NCBI GenBank assembly: GCA_964017235.1
Contig: OZ024936.1
Coordinates: forward strand, 94,338,537 to 94,402,536
Source of the DNA: Sabellastarte sp. h YS-2021
Lineage: Eukaryota; Annelida; Polychaeta; Sabellida; Sabellidae
Reading direction: 5' to 3'
DNA length: 64,000 nucleotides
The notes under the pieces were generated by a model, which was given only the letters and a program-made list of their open reading frames with translations, did no database searches and was not told the DNA's origin. A program made the position numbers and the translations under genes. Below are positions 55,815 through 64,000 of this stretch, piece by piece. Each line of letters begins with the position of its first letter. The stretch's first letter is position 1.

Positions 55815-57995
55815 AGGGTTACTATCCTCCAAAATTTACTATATCTTTTTTTTCTTGCAATCAACTCAACTAATGTATTTATATACATTGCCCATAGTTA
55901 GACCTCTCAAAACAAACCACACACTTTATAAAATGACTTTTATTACAGGCCTGTCAAGGTAACAGTACACAATCCTCACTTCGGCAAATTCACCAGTGAG
56001 CCGGTGCTCTTACGTCAGCAGTGCCCCACTAGAGAATCTGGCTATAGTCTATCTCAATATATGTCTGTGTTTAGTACAGTATATATGTCTTACTTTCAGG
56101 ATCATTGAATTTAAAAGTATTTTGTTATCATAATGAATGTTTAAGATATATGTCACAAGGAAGAAAACTAAAAACTGGCCCTTTTTAAGTATTTAAAAAC
56201 AGGATAACTTTACATAGAGTACTGAATGATTACAAGTAGAAAGATACAGCAGGGCATATTCTTCATAAATAGTGATATAACAATGTTATGTTATTAACAT
56301 AATTGAACAAATGTTTAGTGAAGATGAAAATTAGTTGATTTACTAACTTCAAAACTACCAGATGCAAAAAAGAGAAAAATTTAGATGCAAGTACAGGGAA
56401 AAACTTTAGCAAGTAATATATCAATTTGTAATGTTTTAGAAGTGTTGTGCAATGGGAAGAGCACTGTAAAAAGATTTTTGCAGTGAATTTGATTATATTT
56501 TTGTTATTTCCATTGAAATAATAAAATATATGAACACTCAATGGCCATTGAAATAAATACGTGAAAAGGATTTGTATATGACAAGCAGTTATTTTGTCCA
56601 GTTTTGGCCCCTTTTAAAAATTTGCAAAGTAGATTCAGACATCTGAAATTTCCTCTGTATTTCTTCGTATAAAAATAAGTTTATGGAAGAAAATGGAACA
56701 CATCTGGGTTGAATTATTGATGGTCATATGCCATTGCTAGGTTTTGAGAAATGAGCAGTTTCATACTATAATTTTTTCTTATCTGTTTTTAAATCATGTC
56801 CTATGTGGTGAAGCCCAATATTTATTATTAAATAAATTATTACTAAATATTATCTCATATTTGTATCAACACATGTATGTGTGAAATGTATAACTAAATT
56901 GGATAAGGATACATGCTAGACATTCACTTTTAAACTCTAATTTTAAACAAAAATTTCTTTAGGGTAAAATGTCTAATTTTCATATTGCAGTAAAAATTCA
57001 CTTAGGTGGAAATATTTTGGATAGATACTGACCCTACAAACAAAATTGGGCGAATTTGATTTGGATGAAAATGATTATTTGTGGTATTACTGCAATGTAC
57101 TTACTTAAATTCATATATACTGGTAATAACTTTTATATAAATTTATAAATAAGATATACTTTATATAACTTTAGAATCACCCATGTTATTGGTCCCACCT
57201 ATGAAATATACAGAACAGTAAAAATTATAAGACTCCTAAATATCCTTATCATGCTTATAACCTGACCAAAATGACCAGTATATTTTCAATATTCCACATC
57301 AAACCATGACATACAGGAACAAAATGATGTTTTGTTCAGCTGGTCACACAGTGTGTGTGATAAACATGGAAAAAAACACTTGCCAGTACTGTACTGAACT
57401 ATACTGGGAGTCTTTGATACCTTGAAGCACACACACAAATCTGATAACAGAATGTTTATAAACTGCAAAATACACTTTCTTGTTAGGTCACCCTTAATGT
57501 ACTTTTTATATAGTAAGTATAGTAAACACTATTAAACATACATCCCATATCCTTTCTTACAATTCTCTCTATGTAATGGGTCAGTTTTATTGCTTTTCTC
57601 ATCATTTTGTCCGCTAATTTAATCTTTTTACAGGCTAAAACATAAGACCATGATAAAGCACAGTATGTATAGTATCTTAGTTCTCTTTCTCAGTTTTTAA
57701 ATGAGGCAATTTCAAGTAAATCTACACTTCTATATCTGAATGACTTACCAGTGCATAAAACAGAGAAAATACATGGGCCATCATGATGTCAGTGCACACA
57801 CCCACTACTACACCAGTACACTCGGCAATTTTCGTGGCTTGGGCTCAGTTTTGCCATATATGGCAAAGGTGTATATTCTTTAATTGCTTATTACTCAGTA
57901 ATTAAGCTGTGTTTTAAAATTCTGTTTGGGGAAATAATTTACCATATTATAATAAATATTTTAAAGGCTTTTTGTTTTTGGGGTGTAATAACCCT
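55815..57995. mobile_element. Candidate TTAA-flanked DNA element
   Basis: TTAA at 55811-55814 and 57996-57999 flank ends AGGGTTACTATCCTCCAAAA and TTTTTGGGGTGTAATAACCCT, which are imperfect complements. TTAA duplication is the piggyBac signature. The 2.2-kb interior has no transposase, so it would be non-autonomous. Ends are short and imperfect. Confidence 0.45.
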
Positions 57996-58088
57996 TTAAT
58001 GTAAATACATCCACTTATCACACGTTATAAAACAAAATTAATCAGGATTTTGTGATAAAGCCGTGCAAATTATTAAAGGTGGGTATAG

Positions 58089-58613
58089 ATGGCATCTGCA
58101 ATATTTGAACAAGAGGAAAAAACGGATACATCTTCAGAAGATGAAGATCCTACAAGTGAACACGGCTGGGATCAAGTATTCTATCAGGAGCCTACAATTC
58201 GAGACAATCTATCACAAACATTTTGTGACATATGTCGGATAAAGCATGTTAAATGTGAACATTTTTGTCATAGCACTGGGGAAGTGTACACTCGCACAAC
58301 CGAAATGCGAACTGATGAAGAAAAGGTTGCATTGACTGAAAATTATGCAGGAATCCTTATGAAGAAGAGATTCTTTAAGATTGCCCTCATGCTGGGTCCT
58401 CTCATTTCATCTCATTTCCCCTTGATTTATGATGAAGAAGCCGAATGCCAAATAGGTTCAACGTAATATGAAGGAGATGGCTAAGAAATGTCAACAAGCC
58501 CCTTTCCAAGGCAACCCATTGATTGAGAGAACCGTCTTCGTGTTCAACATCGTATTTGCATTGAGGGATCACAACTTTGCAATGGCAAATGACATGATTT
58601 TGAAGAATTGGTA
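58089..58613 (+). pseudogene. Unrecognised broken coding exon
   Basis: ATG 58089 opens MASAIFEQEEKTDTSSEDED, an acidic start. A Cys/His cluster follows (FCDICRIKHVKCEHFCH) and then KKRFFKIALMLGPLISSHF. This frame stops at 58464-58466. From about 58460 another frame is clearly coding-like (RNMKEMAKKCQQAPFQGNPL, ERTVFVFNIVFALRDHNFAM) and ends at a consensus donor TG|GTAAGT (about 58612). I read this as one exon with a frameshift near 58455. Codon-level quality suggests a recent protein. Family unknown. It may be a host gene piece or a transposon gene. No downstream exon was recognised. Confidence 0.45.
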
Positions 58614-58619
58614 AGTTTA

Positions 58620-59285
58620 TGGAAAACATGGTATACTGTTTGCGTTTGTATTAATTAAAACAAACTTAGTTTAACTTATATTCTAATTTATTTCTTAACC
58701 CTTGGCTGTCATACAGGACTATGGCCATTTTTTCACGTGTAGTATATCTTTACACCAAACTCTACATTACATATTTATGAGTCTCATTTTGAAGTACACA
58801 ACTGATACATTTTAGACAAATGTAGATGAATGATACATCTTAATACATTGAGGATATACATTGAGGATATCAAATTATTGTATTATAGGTATAACATGAC
58901 ATTTAATATAAGCAAAACGTAAGGTAAGTTTAGGCCACCTTAACTTGAACATGGGTAACCAAGAATTGCTCTGCTTGTGATGCACTTGGCTTGTGTGTGT
59001 AGAAATCCTAACACGACAAATGCAAGTAACTTGTAGTTTGATTTGATTAGATATGGGCTTCTATGTTTAAGGTCTATACTGCTAAAAAGTTAAAAAAGTA
59101 CACAATTTTGGAGAGGGTTACTATGACTACAGCTCTGGTTCAGCTTATACAAACAACAACCTGTCAACATAAATCAAACTCTGCCAAGCTCTGAAGCAAA
59201 TCCTCTACTAGTATGTATAGTGTTTCAACTGTTGAGTCACAATGAGGAAACATTTGTAGTAAAACACCACTATTTCCGTTAGTCA
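58620..59285. other. No gene seen
   Basis: No motif recognised, and no acceptor plus exon that continues the preceding ORF. Confidence 0.5.
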
Positions 59286-59289
59286 TTAT

Positions 59290-60640
59290 AATTAAGCGTC
59301 CCTTGAAAAGGGGACACTTATTGGTTTCACCCCTGGTTTTCAGTCAGCCGCCGCCGCGTTATCATCTCCCTGGAATATCTCCCTTGTTATTAGGCCTATC
59401 CAAATGATATGTGGCAGTTGTCTTCTATAGGCATGGGGAAATTTTTTGACAGGCATAAATTTGACCTTTGACCTTTATCAAGGTCACATTATCAAAAATT
59501 CCAAAAAAAAATTAACTTCCTTTTTACTAGATTTCCTCAGAAAGTACCGGGTGTGGGTCAACCAAATTTGGTAGGCACATTCCTGACAGAAGAATCTAGG
59601 CGCCAGTCGATATTGAGATCAATAGGTCCATAATTGACTGATTGACAGGCGATTGATTATCGGTTCATAAATAATTTGCTAAGATTAAGCCTTGAACTCA
59701 CTTATTATTGGTCCTAGAGGTTTGGGATGGTATACCAACATATAGGAAATCATGTGCTGGGAATCTTCTGGTGTGGTCAGATTTGACCTTGGGCCCCTCG
59801 TTCAAGGTCAAACGAGCATAGCCAAACCTGAAAGTGCTTATAACTCGCTTATTATTGGTCCTAGAGGTTTGGGATGGTATACCAACATATAGGAAATTGT
59901 GGGCTGGGAATCTTTTGGTGTGGTCGGATTTAACCTTTGGCCTCTCCTTCAAGGTCAAATGAGCATAGCGAAACTTAAAAGTGCTTATAACTCGCTTATT
60001 ATTGGTCCTAGAGGTTTGGAATGGTAAACCAACATATAGGAAATCATGGGCTGGGAATCTTTTGGTGTGGTGGGATTTGACCTTGGGCCTCTTCTTCAAG
60101 GTCAAACAAGCATAGCCAAACATAAAAGTGCTTATAACTCGCTTATTATTGGTCCTAGAGGTTTGGGATGGTATACCAACATATAGGAAATCATGGGCTG
60201 GGAATCTTCTGGTGTGTTTGGATTTGACCTTGGGCCCCTCGTTTAAGGTCAAACAAGGCTAGCCAAACTTAAATGTGCTTATAACTTGCTTATTATTGGT
60301 CCTAGAGGTTTGGGATGGTATACCAACATATAGGAAATCATGGGCTGAGAATCTTCTGGTGTGGTTGGATTTGACCTTAGGCCTCTCCTTCAAGGTCAAA
60401 CGAGCATAGCCAAACTTAGAAGTGCTTATAACTCGCTTATTATTGGTCCTAGAAGTTTCGGATGGTAAACCAACCTGTAGGAAATCATGGGCTGGGAATC
60501 TTCTGGTGTGATGGAATTTGACCTTTGGCTCCTCCTTCAAGGTCAAACAGTGATAGCCAAACTTAAAAGTGCTTATAACTCGCTTATTCTTGGTCCTAGA
60601 GGTTTGGGCTGGTAAACCAACCTTTTGGCTTTCCTAAAAT
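59290..60640 (-). mobile_element. Helitron-like satellite element, second copy, inverse orientation
   Basis: The end hairpin at 59294-59319 and flank 59320-59697 match 21071-21464 in reverse complement, including the DR1 word pair at 59462-59474. Then about six 147-bp monomers run to about 60610. The array is shorter and more diverged than that at 18-21 kb, and the GGC run is nearly absent. The far end fades into unrelated sequence at about 60640. Confidence 0.85.
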
Positions 60641-60644
60641 GAAT

Positions 60645-62373
60645 ACTGCTAATATCCTATATTACTTACCTACAGATAAATTGTGTTAGAAATTCAGGTG
60701 TAACAAGTCATATCTTCTGTGTAAATGACTAAAGACAAGGTACACATGTTATTCTAGTAACACATCTTACAATCACATGGAAGTTGTTTTTTTATGTTTT
60801 TGAAATGTTTCACAGTTGGCCTTCATATCTCTCACAAGTGTATTTAGTTTGCAACCTGGTTTTGTAAAAATATACAGGTTTATGCCACCTAAGTAGTAGA
60901 TTCAACCTTTTTTTAAAACTCACTAAATGAGAATTGCCACTGGGGAAAAGACAAGGTTGTAAACTTCAAGGATGAAAACACCATGTAGCCTTGTTAAGAT
61001 GCACGGATTGTTTCCCCAATTTAATCAGCTCTTGAGTATCAGACCAGTTTATATCATTGTCCGATGGTATATTGGTGATCGATGTCCCAAGATGAATACA
61101 AATAATATTTCACAAGTCCATATAATAATATACATTGCATTGTATTCACTTTATTTCCTGTGATATGCCACAGTACATTGTAAAAATCATATCCTGTGTT
61201 ACTGACATTATATACAGATAATATAGGTTTCACATAATTTGTTAATTTATACACTGGACACATTTTTTGTTAATGAAAGCAATGACCTACAATATTATAA
61301 TTGCTTCATTTTTAAAGCCAGCAATGTACACAAGTGGAATAGATTGAAATATACCAAGTCTGGGACAGGTAACATTTTATCCCACTTCATAAAAACAACT
61401 TGTGCTCTCTTATTAGCCTTGCCACAGGCATTTATATGTATAATATAGACACAACAGTTTGATTGCATTATAAGTATTTTTCATAATGTTCTCAAATATT
61501 TGCTGAAAAATGTGTTGGAAATTATGTTAAAAAATCAAATCAAATATAATTTAAAACAAAAAAGAAAGTGTATTTGTTTGTCAATGTCTAGCAGTCTACT
61601 GATGAAGTCAGATTCTCCAATTTCCAGCACTTCAGTCATGCAGTGTACATACATGGGTTTTACCCATGATTGAGTTTATGAAATCTTATTATTGGTTATT
61701 AAGTGGTCCATCTGAGCAGCTCTGATGATCAGTAATGCACAAAAAATTATGGTTTCTTTGTTTCTATGTCAGCTGACATGGTATCACTCTGCATTGTCTG
61801 GTGTGCATCCACATCCTCATGAACAACTCCAAAAGTACAAGGCCCAGAGACATGCTTTTACATTTAAAAGATACCTTGTCTATTGAGGATGATAAATTGT
61901 TCAAGGCATGCATATCGGTCTGTTCATCTGTTAGGAATCTTCTGGTGTGGTTAGATTTGGCCTTGGGCCGTGTTTAGAGGTATACAGTTATAAGTAGAGA
62001 GTTTGGGAAAGGCTAAGACAGTTATAAAGTGGAGTATGCAGTCCAAGTGTATCAGTTTATAGGAATGACCTCCTCTTGAACTGTAGGATCCTTTTATAAA
62101 GGTAAACACTAAACAGCAGTAGTTAAACACTGGGAACAAGACCAAAATATGTACCTTTATATATGTGTGTCTGTGATTATACAATAAAATAGAAAGATAT
62201 AACTTCTATGTAACTATCTCTTGCAATTCTTAAAAAAATATATAAACATGTTGTCAGGTGTGTGACTATTAGAGAGGAATACATCTCATAATAGGATACA
62301 AATAGTGATAACAACATATAATGCACAGAACATAATTCTGAATGGCTTTTGTTAATATCCCTTTCCAGCTCCA
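60645..62373. other. No gene; one satellite scrap
   Basis: 61931-61972 (GGAATCTTCTGGTGTGGTTA ... GGCCTTGGGCC) is a fragment of the 147-bp monomer on the minus strand. Otherwise AT-rich, no coding sequence. Confidence 0.6.
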
Positions 62374-62865
62374 ATGAAGGTGAAAGGTGACTTATTTAGT
62401 AATTGGACATTTTTCATAGCTCAATGGCAAAATAACGAAATTGCCACTGGACTAAGGAAGAAATAAAAGAATGTAAGGGTGGCAACTTTAAGATCTGTTA
62501 TGGGTAGAGATTGTTTTAGATTCTTTAGAAATCATGAGATAACAGATGAAAACTGCAAAGATCCAGCAAAGTGTAGAAAGGCACTGGAAAGTTATTTCAA
62601 ACCAACCCAAAATGAGATTTACAGATTGTATATGTTCTGTTTATGTGATGAAGGACCCAATGAAAATGTGGATCAGTGGGTTAACAGACCAAGACTACTT
62701 TCTTGCAACTTTGAAGCAATGACTGACAGTTTGTTAAGAGACCGTGTGGTTCTTGGGACGAAAGACAAGGCTACAAGAGCATGGATGTTTAGAGAGAAGG
62801 TAAAAAGGTCAATCTTAATGAAGCAGTTGAAATGCTGAGAGCTAGTGAAGTAGCTGCTTAACACA
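62374..62865 (+). pseudogene. Solitary Gypsy (Mag-like) gag remnant
   Basis: From ATG 62374: MKVKGDLFSNWTFFIAQWQN, an in-frame TAA at 62464-62466, then RVATLRSVMGRD, KALESYFKPTQNEIYRLYMF, VDQWVNRPRLLSCNFEAMTD and SLLRDRVVLGTKDKATRAWM. A frameshift near 62807 leads to NLNEAVEMLRASEVA. This is the pattern of gag from Mag/K02A2.6-type Gypsy elements, distinct from the gags at 24.4 and 44.5 kb. Zinc knuckles, pol and LTRs were not seen nearby. Confidence 0.75.
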
Positions 62866-62984
62866 TAACATAAAGGAGTTTGACCAAGGGACATGTGTGG
62901 AAGTGGTACACTTCAACAATCAGGAGAAGGCTAACAGATGTCCAGCAAAAATTTAGCAAAAACTTATAACTGTGTACACCTAAT

Positions 62985-63055
62985 CAGGCCCCTCCTTCAA
63001 GGTCAAATGAGGGTAGGCAAACTTAAAAGTGCTTATAACTTGCTTATTATTAAAA
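62985..63055 (-). repeat. Fragment of the 147-bp satellite
   Basis: GGCCCCTCCTTCAAGGTCAA ... AACTTAAAAGTGCTTATAAC and TTGCTTATTATT match the minus-strand monomer of 59.7-60.6 kb. Confidence 0.8.
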
Positions 63056-63179
63056 AATGCTGTTTATCTTCAAAACCATTTTAGTTGTCTTTTTCCATTG
63101 GATACATCAAATGTGTCCTTGGTCTATTTTTTTAATGAATTTTAACATAATTTTTAAGAAGTTAAAATTCATGAAATCA

Positions 63180-64000
63180 TGCACTAAATCAATTATAACT
63201 AAAAAAGTATTGCATTTAGAGTATTTTGTTAAAGTATGTTACTCAGCTACTTTATCCATAGCTACAACAAGGTAACTTGGAAACCTTTCCCAATAGCTAA
63301 GTGAGTAAAACCTACTTCCTGACTTTTCAGTAGCTTCCATAGTTAGTAAAATTACTTGTAAATTAAAAACTATTGCATTTAGAGAATTTTTTATAAACAT
63401 GTTATTAAACTACTTTTGGGTGAGCTATAATATAAATTGCAGACCTGTAGCTCATTGCATAGCTGAGCAATATTTACTTTCAGGTTTTCACTGTTGCATA
63501 AATCACTTGTAACTTGAAAACTATTGCTGTTAGAGAATTGTGTTTTAATATGTTATTCACCTACTTTTGGATGAGCTACAGCATAGTAATATTGCAGACC
63601 TGTAGCTCATTGCATTGCTGAGCAAAAGCTACCTTCGTTTTCTCACTGTTGAGTAAATCGGTTGTATTTTGATAACTATTACGTATAGAGATTTTTCTTT
63701 AAATTTGTTATTCATCTACTTTTGGATCAGCTATAACATTGTGAATTTTGCAGACTACTTTATCCATAGCTACAATATTGTGAGTAACTTGGAAACCTTT
63801 CCCAATAGCTAAGTTAGTAATAACTATTTTGTGACCTTTCAGTAGCTTCCGTAATGAGTAAATCACGTGTAGCTTGAAAACTATTTCATTTACAGCATTT
63901 TCTTTAAATATGTTCACCTACTTTCTTTGTCAGCTATAACATAGTTTAATTTTCAGACCTGTAGCTCATTGCATAACTGAGGAATAGCTACTTCAAGTTT
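63180..64000 (+). repeat. Tandem repeat, about 155-bp unit, running off the window
   Basis: Recurring words GACCTGTAGCTCATTGCAT, TTGAAAACTATT and TTATTCACCTACTTTTGGAT. Marker AGACCT or AGACTA at 63441, 63596, 63751 and 63955 gives steps of 155, 155 and 204. About five degenerate units; 63240-63330 and 63750-63850 are especially alike (CCATAGCTACAA, AACTTGGAAACCTTTCCC), suggesting a longer period of about 510 on top. Confidence 0.75.

Noticed and set aside
59698..60252. 184-codon minus-strand ORF
   Set aside because: Same satellite effect as at 19-21 kb.
63180..64000. CRISPR-like array
   Set aside because: Repeats are long (about 155 bases), degenerate and directly adjacent, with no short repeats or unique spacers. 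The genome is eukaryotic.

Overview
The window is animal nuclear DNA, AT-rich and almost filled with transposable elements and repeats. I found no complete host gene. The repeat fauna (DIRS-type retroelement, tRNA-derived SINEs with an AAATAAATAAA tail, Helitron-like elements with internal minisatellites, PIF/Harbinger, env-bearing Ty3/Gypsy) points to a lophotrochozoan, most likely a mollusc. That assignment is an inference. A 200-base assembly gap lies at 9220-9419.

Layout. 1-3.1 kb: decayed DIRS-type retroelement, minus strand, cut by the window edge. 4.5-9.1 kb: a tandem duplication built on LINE remnants; after duplicating, one copy gained a SINE and the other a LINE tail. 9.4-10.3 kb: a minisatellite ending in a hairpin. 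13,737-35,485: a PIF/Harbinger transposon (22-bp perfect inverted repeats, TAA target duplication) carrying two insertions. One is a Helitron-like element with about 21 copies of a 147-bp satellite (about 17.95-21.47 kb). The other is a structurally intact 12.9-kb Ty3/Gypsy element (22,470-35,415) whose two 1378-bp LTRs look identical. 35.5-43.4 kb: several small inverted-repeat elements and SINEs. 43,467-50,257: a second, older, rearranged relative of the Gypsy element. It has lost pol and env and instead holds a compact run of small same-strand ORFs, one with a RING-like zinc motif. 50.2-64 kb: LINE and SINE remnants, a family of foldback elements sharing a 'TTCACAAAGGTCTTAG'-type end, a candidate TTAA-flanked element, a broken ORF that I do not recognise, a second copy of the satellite element in inverse orientation, a solitary Mag-like gag remnant and a tandem repeat running off the end.

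The central object is the Gypsy element. In order it encodes a small C2H2 zinc-finger protein upstream of gag, a gag with two zinc knuckles, and a pol reached through a textbook -1 slippery heptamer (TTTAAAC, in frame). Pol runs protease, RT, RNase H, integrase and a C-terminal chromodomain. A baculovirus-F-like envelope with a furin site and two membrane segments follows, preceded by a good splice acceptor. The zinc-finger ORF is also present, at the same place, in the diverged second element, so it is probably a real accessory gene of this lineage. Chromodomain, envelope and this upstream finger in one element is the combination I consider most worth following up, together with the cargo ORFs of the second element.
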